In this document: piece after piece, positions 48,501 through 59,855 of the stretch
How positions within the stretch are numbered: position 1 is the first letter of the stretch
Layout: each line of letters starts with the position of its first letter
From: Chiridota heheva
Taxonomy: Eukaryota; Echinodermata; Holothuroidea; Apodida; Chiridotidae
Direction: 5' to 3'
DNA length: 64,000 bases
NCBI GenBank assembly: GCA_020152595.1
Contig: JAIGNY010002020.1
Coordinates: 401,001 to 465,000, forward strand
Notes under the pieces: model-generated
The model's database searches: none
What the model was told of the DNA's origin: nothing
The model's input: the letters and a program-made list of their open reading frames with translations, nothing else
Position numbers and translations under genes: made by a program

Positions 48501-51500
48501 AACAAAATAGAAACTAATCAAATAATCGACGCTCCCGACGATGCAAGAATTGAAAATGGCTAAGCGACGTCACTCCCAGAACGATCTCATTAGCGAATTT
48601 AAAGATACATCCAAATACAGTGCTAATTCCATAGTTAAGTTTTCCTTTAAGTCACAGTTCCTGTTCTTCAGTAGACATTAATATTGATATATCAGGCCAT
48701 TTCTAATGTAAAGTAATTTTTTTCAATGTATGTATCGCCCCTGGCCGACATCGCCAAGATGCACAATATTAATTATCACTTTTATGCCGACGATAGTCAA
48801 CTTTATGTTGTTTTTGATGTGACTCCAACTATGCTACTTCAAACATGCATTCTTAACTTTCGTAGTTGGCTGTCTAGCAACTTCCTCAAACTCAGTCCCA
48901 GCAAGACGGAATTATCTGTTTGGTTGATCTCATAATCTATCTAAATTGAACAGTTTATCACTTGAAATTGGCAGTAATGTAATAACTTCAACTGATCATG
49001 ATAAAAATGTAGGTATCTATCTTGACTCTAAACTCTCTTTGGAACGTTTCGTAAATGATAAAGTAAAACCTGTTGTTATTATCTTCGCAATATTTCACGC
49101 ATACGTCACTATTTAACGCCAACAGCCACGAAAATATTAGTTCATGCTTTCATTATTTCACGTATTGACTATGCCAATAGTGTATTGTTTGGAGTAATCT
49201 CTAATTTGATTGGAAGATTACAGACTTTACAAAACAATGCGGCTAGGCTTATACTAAATCAAACTCGCTCCTGTCATGCCACCCCTCTTCTCTACCAGGT
49301 ACATTGGCTTCCAATGGATCAACGAATCGTTTTTAAGCTTTTGATTATTGTTTTTAATTGTTTACACAACAGAGCTCCTGATAATCTATCTAGCTCCTTT
49401 CACCTTACAATCCAAGCCGTACCCTCCATTCAAGTTCTACAAACAAACACGCTTATTGCACCAAGGTCAAATAACAATATTGGTGATAGGAGTTTTCAAT
49501 TTGCCGCACCTCGTCTCTAGACAACTTGCCAATTCATTTACGTACCACATGCTCCTTTTACTCTTTCAAACGTTCACTCAAAACTTACCTTTTTAGGGAA
49601 AGTTATGTCTTATGATGTCCTTTAATTCCTGTGTTTTTTTTGCCATTTTATACTGCTTTCTTATGTGAATAGCCCGTTATCTTCATAATTATCATGTTTA
49701 CAGTGATTTTTAATTTTAATGTTTTGATCAATCATCTCTCAGTATTTCATTTTTACTGCTTTTAACGAACAGTGGTGTTTTAGTTTTATATTTGTTTCCT
49801 TTTTAACAATTTCAGTATTACTCTTATTATTACATTTTTGAATATTCTTACCTATTTATCTTATTTTAACATTTCTTTATGTCCATGTGTATGGTGTTTA
49901 TTATGTAATGCGCTTAGAGCTTTTTAAGATCAAGCGCACTATAAATGTATAATAATAATAATGAATGTTTTCAATATAGACGTCAATGTTTGCAATAATT
50001 AAAAGTTGAGTCAAAACTTTAAGAGCCTGTTAAAATTTGTGACTTAATATTTCATTTTGGAACAAATCAATGTACCAAGTCAATGGGTAACTTTTACATT
50101 AGGTTTCGCATTAGAATTTACTATGTTAAGCTGATGCTGAGCAGGAATATTCAGAACATAATTTGGTTTCAACCAATAATTTCTATTGTAAGAACATATA
50201 CATCATGATAATTTTTGCTACATTTAAATTCTATGACAATAATACGCATACAAAATATGATATTATTGTGTGAAATGTCAAATTAAGAAAAATAATCAAT
50301 GCCGTCATGTTAAACTTCATATACTTACAAGTTTAAGTGTAAGGCCTAACGTTAAACACGTGCTTTGCAACACTTAGGCCAGATCATATGGCATTTCAAA
50401 AAGCGATGATATATTTTCATGAAACTTGAAGATATGATATATTTGAATATTGGGCCTATGTTTAAGAGAATAATAACAGCTTGGTAAGAAATGTATCATT
50501 GAAAAATCTATCTACTCCTATTGTAAATACATCAAATTTCAAGACACACACACGATAACACTAGGCTAATGTTGTTTGCATGATATAAAAGTGTTGCAAG
50601 AACTTTCGTTCTGGGAATGACATCATTACAACCAACACAAATTCCCTATCAAATTATCAAGTGAGAGTCATATGAAAACCCATGTCGTGCCCTCTTTAAA
50701 TATCATAACTTATGCAACCAAAATTCTTGAGCAACCAAGCTTTCCCCTTCCAATCCATTCTGCATCAGTTACATTAATCAAAATGATATCCCCTTACTAA
50801 CTCAACCAGAGTCTCATATTTTCTTTAATTGCAACAAGATAGGGCACTCCCAACAGATTGCAAAATATTTCCTTAGGGTTTCCAGTAGTCCCCCCTCCCT
50901 CTTGGTTTGCACTAGTGCCACCTTTCATAACACACCATCCTAATTTCAATAAATTCATTTCAAGGTATTCTAAACTGAAACTTCATGACCACTGATATAA
51001 TTATCATTATGAAAGAGAGATGTAGAGAATTCATTCTGTCATCTCTCAGTCTTGGGTTTCCTCAGTGAAAAAAGAACATCTTATTTTTTGAATACAGTGT
51101 AATATCTAGATTACTTCACTTTGAGCCTGTAACACCTGAAAAAATTACTACCCAACCTCAGAAAATTTCAGATGTTAAAACTAATATTGTGGAAGGTTTT
51201 TAACTTCTATAAAAAGTTTGTTTAGCCTATGATCAGTTTGACTGTTTGTTGATATGTATATTTATAAACTGTGACAAACTCAAGAATACCAAACCTAGTG
51301 GTTCTTCAAATCAATTAACTTCTTTATTCGCATAGTCTTTTGCAAAAATACTTACTCCCACAATGTCACTTTCATCTATCATTCTTTCTTGCATAAAATA
51401 GCCCATTGGTCGAACCTCATTCAATGGCGGTAATGATTCTATGGAAGGGCAGCTTTGTCTTGTGGGGGGAGAGGAGGGGGGAATAATCAGACAAAATATG

Positions 51501-54500
51501 TTGCTCATAGAAAATGTTTTCTTGAGGGAAATGGGGAGAAACTGATATTGTGGGGAAAGGTTCCCATGCCCCCTCCCCGCAGGGTTGCCACTGACCTCAT
51601 CTTTATACCATTTCATTTAAAAGGTGTTTTTCTAAATGGTGATGTATTTCATCTTTTATCAAACTAATTATTCCAAGTGATCCCTTTAATACATGAGCAG
51701 ATTAAGACCCATGTGAAACGTCTATGGACAAATTTAGTTTAAAATCTATTAAAAGTAGCAAATCAATTTGTTAAAAACTGACAAATTCCAGCATTTCTAA
51801 TTTGTATAAAAAGGATAATGATATTACAAACATTAAAAAATATAAATCAAAAGTCCAGAAAGAACTTGAATTATGGCACCTACCCGTTTATTCGACTTTT
51901 CTTTACTTTGAGCAAGACATCCACTGCGTACCAAAATGTCCAGAAGTATGTGCCCAGATAAAAAAACTGCACCCATGCCTGAATAGGAATTAAAACAATG
52001 AAGAGCAGCTTGGTTAACTTTAATGAAAACAACATGCAGGGAAATTTAAACCTTTACTTTTAGAAGTTGTTACTAACATTACCTATCCAAGCAGTTAATT
52101 GATGCCAACATTGTATCAAGCCCCCAAACATTTCTAACTTATAAAACAATTTTGTATTAATTTGTGCTTCAAGGTGAGTGTGCATAGCACATGTACATAC
52201 AGTACATATCTTATGAGACTACTACAAAAATGTTTGTCACTACCAATCCCATATTTTTTGAATTTCTGTTTTACAGTAAATGACAATATTTCAAGGATCC
52301 GTCACATTTGTTTTTACTACATTAAAGTCAGGCAAGGGCATGTCTAGCTTGAATATTTGTGAGTCTCAAGCCACTGAAAAAACATGTCATTACCTCTATA
52401 TCTTGGTTCAAAATTGAAGGTTTTGGTCCTGTTCTGTAAAATTTGGTCCGCACAATTTTTGGCTCAAATTTTGAATACTTTTAATTTCCAATATTAAGGA
52501 TTTTTGCTCCACAATTGAATATTGAAGGTCTAAATTTGAAGAATTGTGGTCCAAAATTAAAAAGGTTTTGTCCAAAAGTGGATATTTGTGACTGAAATTA
52601 AAAGAGTTTCGGTCCAAAAATTAACTTTAATGGCAAAGCTCAAAATAATCCCCCTCTTCACCCTTAGACACAAGTCCAACATGCAGCATTCAATGTGTTG
52701 ATTTCCTTGAGGAATTGTCGAATTGTCCCTGATCTGCACATGTACTGTATGCAAGTAGAATATCTACATGTATGAGTGGTGCTTCAGAGCAGCCTGCATC
52801 AGTAACAACATCTACTGTAATACTGGGATAAAATAAGAAATTAGGATGTCAAGACTCTTTGCTGAAGGAATTTCAAGCACCTTTGTGATTACATCATTCA
52901 AAACAACTGGTACTCTCGATCCTGTAATCATATTCATTTATTAATGTATGAGGAAATTCGTGGGTGTTCAAGGTAGGTCAAGCATTTTATCTAAGATGGT
53001 GAAGGAAGTTCGTAAAAATAAAGATCCATTAATGAGATATTGACTGGTAACAGAATCTAAACTAGGAGGAAGTCATATAACATATTCATCAAAAATGGAG
53101 GGAACAATCATTAAACTTCCATTTATAAACAGCAAATCTGAAACAAAACAACAACAGTAAATCTTGACAGAAAATCTTGACAGAAAATTACCAAAACTTC
53201 GAGCCCATTGATAAATGATTCCTCTGCTAAACCATAACAACTAATTTACTGCAGTACCACTGTAAGTCTCTCAAATCTAGTCTTCCCATCAACATAGAGA
53301 CTGCCCTTTCCTTACCTCTGGTGTTTATGAAGCCATATTCCTATGGCTTGCTTCTTTTGCAATCTGATCCTTCACAACATACAGCCCAGGTTTAATGAAA
53401 ATCAATGGGTTATAAAAGTATGGGCCCTCAAAAATATGGGCCCTCAAATATATGGGCCCTTTAAAAATATGGGCCCTCAAATTTTTTGACTTTGCTGGAA
53501 AAGGACATCTGTGAATTTTTACATAATCATTATGTAATCATTTCCCAATGACTTTGTTTTCCCTCACCATGCAGAGTTTGAGAAAGTTTCACAATCTTGA
53601 CTATATCAAGTGGGAAGTGGTTGCCTCTTTGGGTAAAGTCTGAATTGATTCATTTCTGTATTTCAGTTTCATGAGCTCTGCACGTCACAAAAAATTTCAT
53701 CATACCTCAAAAACAAGAGCACTTGTCCATACAACAAAAATTTCTTTTTTGGCATGAAAGAACTATTTCTTTTCAAATTTTCAAATGTGAAAGTACAAAC
53801 AAAAAGGCCGTGAATATATCACTTTCCATTTTCCACAAAATGTATTTAATTGGTTCTTAATTGATGATAATCGCAATTGAAACTCGTATTTGGTAACATA
53901 AAGCAATCAAATTTCATGATTGGCTTTAATTTGTATTCTTTAAGGTAACATAGCATGAAATGTACAGTATTACCCTGTTTACTTGAACCTTTGACACAAG
54001 GAATTGTCTGTAAATTATTTTCCTGTAAATAATTTTCCAGAAAATGTTGCAAAGCCCTACTGTATGTACATGTAGGGGCAGGGTGTCACTGACCAAAAGG
54101 GGTATTTATGGGGCATCAAGGGTACTTTGAGGCCACTTGAAATGTAAATAAGGGGGGAAATCAATAGCATAAGTAGTGTCCTTGGATCATTTTATATTGA
54201 GGAACTGTAATCGGCATAAAAAGAAGGCAAAATAGTTGTTTTTGTAAACAAAATGTAAAGTGCTAAAAGAAAAGGGGCAATACAGAGGGGCAATATGGAG
54301 CAGGGGAGCACCCCTCTGAAAACGAAACTCAGGGTATGTGTTGGTATTTTAAAGACTCCTTTGGCGTAGATCTAAAACACCTGGACAGTTCAATATGACG
54401 AGGCAAAGTCATTACTTGCTGGAGTACAACATCACATTGATTTGCATATCATGTCACTTCATGTACTGTAGTTATAACATTGTTTAGGGTCAAGCGGTAA

Positions 54501-55295
54501 ACTTCTGTTTGAGGTCAGCACTTATTTTGGTTTTGCTGCTTAGGAAATGAACTGCCAGATCATGTTAGATGTCTTCACATACTAGCAAATGCTTACTGTA
54601 CTTTATTTTTAAGTGTTAAGTGCCATGAGCTACAGTATGTCTTCTATTTTAGGAACAGATAGGATTGGCACTATCTTAGAAATAAAATAAATAATTTAGT
54701 GATCTTTCTTTATTAATTTGTCTAAAATAGCATTTGAATAATTCACTTTTCATATAAAAACTGGTAGTTTTTCATATTAACAATAACACAGTAGCTTCTG
54801 TGCTGCTTTACAGCAAGTCTGAGAGCACTTACTTCGCTATAGGACAGGGACTTAGTATGAACTTTTTTGAGGCAAGCAACCTGAAGTTTGCCTGTTAATC
54901 TCATGGCATACTCTGAACAAGACACTTCATTCCACTTGGTTCATTCTGTTACCTGGTACCTGTGCCAGCCCACTGGTCTGAAGGCCCAGTAGTCCGAAGG
55001 TTCAATAGTCTGAAAGAAAAGGCTCACTAGTCCAAAAGTCCAATAGTCTGAAGGTCCACTAGTCCGAAGGTTCAATAGTTCCAAGGTACTGTACATGCTG
55101 GGGAGTTACCTTATGGTGGACTTGTGTCCCAACTATGGAGAGACACTGTCTCTCAACCAAATACATTATGATGAATACTCACTGTGAGAATGATGCATAC
55201 TAAGGCTTCTCCTTTGCTGTAATCATCCCATGGGTAGATGCTTGGATCCATCTCTGTGAGCTCAGCCAAGGTGAAAATGGACAGGCCCATAATAC
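42369..55295 (-). CDS. GPR143-like receptor gene B, exons 2-8 (spliced)
   Basis: Seven consecutive exons of a GPR143/OA1-like receptor: 55295-55183, 51978-51884, 48036-47938, 47166-47042, 46572-46467, 45937-45829 and 42557-42369. Together they give 836 coding bases with consistent phases (1,0,2,2,1,2,0), and all junctions are GT-AG. They code helix 2 to helix 7 and a short tail. Marks shared with human GPR143 (from memory) are WVQFFY in helix 3, NPVLY at the end of helix 5, GVYTDKERRM in the third cytoplasmic loop, CWFPNLING in helix 6 and AILNPLQAFLNSLVYWG in helix 7. The helix-3 and second-loop cysteines (LVCIILT, LSCS) are present. Exon 1 was not found before 64 kb. With an exon 1 like that of gene A the protein would be about 360 residues, against about 404 in human. 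Confidence 0.9.
45829..45937 (-). CDS. GPR143-like gene B, exon 7
   Basis: 109 bases, phase 2 to phase 0, with a CAG acceptor and a GTGAGC donor. It codes the end of helix 6 (with the split Cys, CWFPNLINGVLLLYQVM) and the third luminal loop, ending GLIYGILWICM. Confidence 0.92.
46467..46572 (-). CDS. GPR143-like gene B, exon 6
   Basis: 106 bases, phase 1 to phase 2, with a CAG acceptor and a GTAAGA donor. It codes the third cytoplasmic loop with GGVYTDKERRMEEQIQRKF, a hallmark stretch of this receptor family, and the start of helix 6 (LAIVVVFTV). Confidence 0.93.
47042..47166 (-). CDS. GPR143-like gene B, exon 5
   Basis: 125 bases, phase 2 to phase 1, with a strong polypyrimidine tract and CAG acceptor and a GTAAGT donor. 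It codes the second luminal loop with its Cys (LSCSTKRDS) and helix 5 (LPLFLVSFIPLVLVFFCNP), ending VLYWLSAKE. Confidence 0.92.
47938..48036 (-). CDS. GPR143-like gene B, exon 4
   Basis: 99 bases, phase 2 to phase 2, with acceptor CTTTTTTTCAG and a GTAAGT donor. It codes helix 4 (FRAYFVTTWLITSVGIFSGI) and the start of the second luminal loop (FLYKTDNYE). Confidence 0.9.
48060..48525. repeat. Tandem duplication of about 227 bp in intron 3 of gene B
   Basis: The segment at about 48089-48293 (starting AATAGGCTTGG, then GTATCACACTGAAACAAGGG) recurs at 48316-48520 with about a dozen differences. It lies just upstream of exon 4 in transcription order and includes part of the exon 4 polypyrimidine side. 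Confidence 0.85.
48724..49961 (+). mobile_element. 5'-truncated CR1-like LINE
   Basis: The plus strand carries a reverse transcriptase fragment with the active site YADDSQLY (48726-48935). Shifted frames follow, then the conserved ORF2 C-terminus (LQTLQNNAARLILNQTRS, VHWLPMDQRI, FKLL) at 49185-49520. The 3' end has GCGCTTAGAGC and a complementary AAGCGC, then ATAATAATAATA, the type of short-repeat tail seen in CR1-like LINEs. It lacks the endonuclease and the first part of the RT, and frameshifts make it inactive. It lies in intron 3 of receptor gene B, opposite in strand. Confidence 0.88.
49962..51883. other. Intron 3 of gene B, no gene seen
   Basis: AT-rich intron with no recognised exon or named repeat. 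A G-rich patch occurs at 51460-51480. Confidence 0.4.
51884..51978 (-). CDS. GPR143-like gene B, exon 3
   Basis: 95 bases, phase 0 to phase 2, with acceptor CTATTCAG and a GTAGGT donor. It codes helix 3 (WVQFFYLGTYFWTFWYAVDV) and the basic loop LLKVKKSRIN. It is nearly the same as gene A exon 3 and close to the corresponding GPR143 segment. Confidence 0.93.
51979..53410. other. Intron 2 of gene B, no gene seen
   Basis: The segment 52400-52640 is a degenerate run of AAAATTGAAGG/TTTTGGTCC pieces, as near 8.4 kb. No exon recognised. Confidence 0.4.
53418..53482. repeat. TATGGGCCCTCAAAAA repeat, 4 copies
   Basis: Four copies of about 16-19 bases each containing TATGGGCCCT, slightly variable in the A/T spacer. 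Confidence 0.85.
53483..55182. other. Intron 2 of gene B, continued
   Basis: No exon seen. Contains the AGTCCGAAGG repeat at 54960-55090, listed separately. Confidence 0.4.
54960..55090. repeat. AGTCCGAAGGTTCAAT-type degenerate repeat, second locus
   Basis: Five or six diverged copies of AGTCCGAAGGTTCAATAGTC-like units, the same family as 33230-33475. This copy lies within 100 bases of gene B exon 2. Confidence 0.75.
55183..55295 (-). CDS. GPR143-like gene B, exon 2
   Basis: 113 bases, phase 1 to phase 0, with acceptor GCTTGCAG and a GTGAGT donor. It codes the rest of helix 2 and the first luminal loop (AELTEMDPSIYPWDDYSKGE) and ends EALVCIILT, with the conserved Cys before helix 3. It aligns with the GPR143 segment around its WP...FCVGSA stretch (from memory). 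Confidence 0.85.
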
Positions 55296-56865
55296 CTGCA
55301 AGCAAAGAAGACAAACCATCCTCACACAGTCTGCAGCAAATTAAGTACAAACACTTACATACACACAAGTTCAAATTAAATGCATACAGTATCTATGCAT
55401 CACAAAATGCCAATGTTAATGAAAAGTAAAGTGATCCATAATGGGGTACTCATCTATGATAAAGAATAAAGGCAGTAATTAATGATATACAGGTAGAATA
55501 AAATATAATTCTGTTGATGCCATATAGAACTTTCAAATTACAGACAGAGATCACTTTTATCCAATTTGACCAGGAGAGACATTAAATCATCACTTTATTT
55601 CTTAGTGCATATTCTCATAAAATTGAAAACATTCAAAATTGTCCGTGTCACTATAACATTTATTTCACTAGATTCTGATTGATCAAAATTGTAGCTTACA
55701 CTAGTATTTCAATTTTAGTGTAATGCAATTCCTTGTAGATGCATTTTTAATACACATTGTTTCAATTAAAAAATATTGAAAGTATGAAAATTTGCATCAA
55801 ACATTTATTTAAGAACAAAGTTTTTAACCTTTCCACTGCCAGTATCATGTTCACAAGGTGCATGTAGGCTTCCTTGACTATCTACCTTCATTGTTAAGGT
55901 GTCAAAAGATGTATTATGGATTAGGAGTTAAAAACTGACAATAAATTAATTGTTTTTATTTAAATGTCTCATGGAAGCAAGTGTACATTTGCTATATATA
56001 ATAACTCAGGGAAAAGAATGTCTTTATGACTAAATCTACAAAATCAACCATGTAATGAATTAATTTATTGTTTATTGTACAATAAAACTAACATGAACTG
56101 TTGGAAGAACAGTATGCTCAACTATTCAAAGCTAGCATAGAGAATGGGCTTATTGAGGGAAGTATATACTGAAACACGGTAGCAGGGCAGATGATTTTAA
56201 ATTACTTAAGCTTTGAAAGATGCACTTACATTTTCATTTGCTTGGTTAATTTCATAACATTTTACTACACGCTTTTTAACAAGTTTTCCCAGATATTTCA
56301 AGACAAAAAAAAAAGCTCAAGGTTACCTCACCCAGTAACTCAGAAAACAAGTAAAAGCTAGTAGTCTTTCTAACTATAACACCTCTTTTAGTTCTATCAA
56401 TTGAAGAACAAAGAAAGGAGAGGCCTTAACTTGCCCATGTCAATGAGAGAATGTCATAAAGCCCCCTTTCCTACTCCAGCCTGTACCATTCCCCAACCCC
56501 TACAGATTCCCAAAACTACTGTACATCCTGGATTGTAAAACAACTTTCAATTTAAGAAAATATGTGTGTCAAGCAGTCAAGCAGCATGAAAAATGTACAA
56601 TAACATTATTAGGCAAAAGTATGCCAAACAGTATTGCTTAATGTATGACAAACTAGGCATTGGAAGTGATTACAAATCCCCTCACTGCTAATAATGCATA
56701 TTCCAGACTGTCCCATATTCCATTCCAGCCTGTCCCAAATGTCATCCCACACTTACATGTATATTCTATGCAATCACATCTGAAAACCAGATACTGTATG
56801 TCATTCCACCACTTGCATGACCCACATGCCATCACAACTGAAATCCAGATGACACACCACCATTC
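55296..56865. other. Intron 1 of gene B, no gene seen
   Basis: AT-rich, no exon recognised. From 56700 onward the sequence grades into diverged units of the 22-bp array. Confidence 0.4.
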
Positions 56866-57215
56866 CACCCTGTTCCACATGCCAACACACCCTGTTCCAC
56901 ATGCCAACACACCCTGTTCCACATGCCAACACACCCTGTTCCACATGCCAACACACCCTGTTCCACATGCCAACACACCCTGTTCCACATGCCAACACAC
57001 CCTGTTCCACATGCCAACACACCCTGTTCCACATGCCAACACACCCTGTTCCACATGCCAACATACCCTGTTCCACATGCCAACACACCCTGTTCCACAT
57101 GCCAACCCAACCTGTCCAACACGCCAATGCATCCTGACCAACATGCCACCCCATCCTGACCAACATCCCACCCCGCCCTGTCCTACATACAATTCCACCC
57201 TGTCCCACACGAAAT
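56866..57215. repeat. 22-bp minisatellite (CCACATGCCAACACACCCTG)
   Basis: About eleven nearly perfect 22-base copies run to about 57110, then five or six diverged ones. The period is not a multiple of 3, so every frame on both strands reads through it and shows a 22-residue repeat; these frames (up to 214 residues) are artefacts. The unit matches, on the opposite strand, the minisatellite at 22.0-22.69 kb. Confidence 0.95.
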
Positions 57216-57469
57216 CCCACCCTTATCCTAATTCCTTCAGCTACTTTATCTGTCATTTTCTACCCCACATTCCACTTATTGTTTATATTTCCCAAACCTC
57301 TTAATTTGAAATTCTATAGAAGTCAGGACATTTTTGCTTCTTTATGCATAGCACAACACACATTTTGATCGTTATTCATGTCGGGAATATCAATATCATG
57401 ACAAAACTAAGAATGTTTAGTGAGTAAGACTCGTCTGCTATATATTTTTGATCTCAGGTCAAACATTTT

Positions 57470-58190
57470 GCAGCAGTATATTGTTATGCAAATAACCTAA
57501 TTAATATTCACACTATACGTCACCATTAACTGTGTACAATGCTCCTCATTTGTTTAAGCAAATCACCACACCGACTTTTTCAAGAGATACCACAGATAAA
57601 CAAATATTTTCATTGCTATGTAAATAACTTAATTAGTATGCACACATAACCCTCAATCATGCTCAACTAACAGTACCAATGCCCTATACCACTGAACCAA
57701 GTTATTATCTCAAGTTAAATATTTTTTACAAAAGTCTATTGTTATGCAAATAACCTAATAAATATGCACACTACACCTCACCATTGAGTGTAGACTGCTC
57801 TTCACATATATGATCATTTGTGTAAACAAATTCCGCACACCCACTTTAATTTAAGAGATATCGTAGATAAAAATATTTGTATTGTTATGCAAATAAGCTA
57901 ATTAATATGCACACACAACCCCCAATAATGTTCACTTGAACAGTACCTATGTCCTCTACCCCTACATGTATGTCAAGTTACATGAATGTACACTATTCAT
58001 AAATTAAGTTATGAAAACTTTAACCAAAACTAACCAGACAAATACTTTTATTCTTATGCTAAAAAGCTAATTAGTATGCATACACAACCCCTGAGTCATT
58101 CTCATTTGAACAGTACCTATGTCCTCTACCCCTATGCCAAGTTACATGAATGTACACATTCATAACTTAAGTTATGAAATTTTTAGCCAA
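57470..58190. repeat. Diverged tandem repeat with ATGCAAAT/TAATTA cores
   Basis: Five copies of a core like TTATGCAAATAACCTAATTA followed by TATGCACAC occur near 57484, 57617, 57731, 57884 and 58054. They are embedded in longer diverged units that also share ACAGTACCTATG and CCTCTACCCCTA. Outside the cores similarity is lower. Confidence 0.7.
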
Positions 58191-59680
58191 AACAAAAATG
58201 TTTACCAAATCATTAATCGGATGCCGCCCATGCCAAGGGTAGTAGAATATCTCTACTATTCTTCGAATAGTCGAGCTATAAATTTCCAATTTAGTGCATG
58301 TATTTACCCTTACAAAAAAACCTGTGTCAGCTGTTCCAATTTCATGCATGAACACGCATGCAAACCCAGGGTAATCCTTGGTATTGCACTAGTTTGACAC
58401 TCTTTCTTACTTATTCCACAAAAAACAGTGTCTGTCACTCTTTTACACATAAAACATAAAAACTACACTTCACAGGTTTTCTTGTGTCCAACAGGACAAT
58501 GCGTGTCATACAGGAAACAAGAGAAAACCCGTGTCATAAGTACCAGACAAAGCGTTTACACCATAAAATATTTCTTCATGCAACAGCCCATTCAGCTGGT
58601 CCAAAATTACTTGAAAGTTTGCCACGTTTTGCCACATTTCTTGACACAGGTTGGAACTCGTTTTACCACACTTTTTCCTGTCTTGTTAAAACACTTATTT
58701 TCACACATTTACATGCATGTCAGCCACACATGAACACATGTGGGATTACCTGTTAAACATGCAGGGGATTACTTCCAATTTCATCCATTGTCATGTGGGT
58801 CACTTTTGTTTGCCACATGTGAAGTCTTTTGTCTGCCACATGTGTTCATGCAGAAACACAGACAAGGTTTGACACACTCTTTTTTGTAAGGGTAGTAACC
58901 AAAATGTATTGACAGAAGGTAATGAAAAACTTGGCATATTACCAACCTGGCAACATTCTTGTAATCTCGCTTTAAAGCAGAAACAAGCATATACTGTAAT
59001 GTACAGAATCATTGTCCCATTCAGGGAAAAATTGTCCACAATAGAAATATTCCATTTAACTGCACTGTGTGACACTACAATGCTATTACAAAGTGTTCTG
59101 CAAAGGGTTCATGCATTGTACTGTACATGAATTGAATGTGATCCTGTGATCAATTTTTCAGTCTTTCATCATGTAGGATCATACATAAATAAGAACGACT
59201 GTATTTCACTATCCTACCCAGAGGAATGCATTTTAACAATACAGTAGGTAGTTTCTGCAATTATAGTATGAGTATGAAGAATGGTGCTAGTGTTATGGCT
59301 ACTGCTGCACCTAAGTAAAAACAAAATGTTTTTTTACAGAATAAAACTAAATATCATCTTTTTTCCTTTAAAATTTTTGAATTTATTTTCTATTTGCAAC
59401 TTTGCAGTAATTTTACAGTCATAAATACAGTAAGAAAAAAGCTGATAGATATGAATGAAACTAAGAGATGAATATATAGCCGAGTTATTGATTATTGCAA
59501 AAGATAATTAAAAATAATCAATGGTAATTAAATTCAGTGAAATTGCATCTAGGCCTACAAGAAGTACTGCAAACATGAGTTTACAGTTTGGTCCCATCAA
59601 ACAATATTCCAACTTAACGTACATGTATGCTAAGCAACATCTTTATGCACAGTAATCATTGAGGAAAGTTGTATGTACAG
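58191..59680. other. Intron 1 of gene B, no gene seen
   Basis: The region 58400-58880 is rich in TTGTCACAC/TGACACAC and ACATG pieces, which produce short chance frames. No gene recognised. Confidence 0.35.
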
Positions 59681-59684
59681 TATG

Positions 59685-59855
59685 TATGTATGTATGTATA
59701 CAGTATATGCATGCATGCATATATATACATACTGTATATATATATATATATATGTATGTATGTGTATGTATGTATGTGTGTATGTGTGTATGTATGTATG
59801 TATGTATGTATGTATGTATGTATGTATGTATGTATGTATGTATGTATGTATATAT
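59685..59855. repeat. (TATG)n microsatellite
   Basis: Tetranucleotide TATG/TATA repeats with short interruptions. Met-Tyr-Val-Cys frames through it are artefacts. Confidence 0.97.

Noticed and set aside
33621-55295. Exon 1 at 33.87 kb as the first exon of gene B
   Set aside because: On the minus strand it lies downstream of all gene B exons, so it must belong to gene A unless there is a rearrangement.
56653-57304. Long frames (185 and 214 residues) with a 22-residue repeat on both strands
   Set aside because: A 22-bp unit without stops leaves all frames open; no start context, splice sites or domain, and equal openness on both strands.
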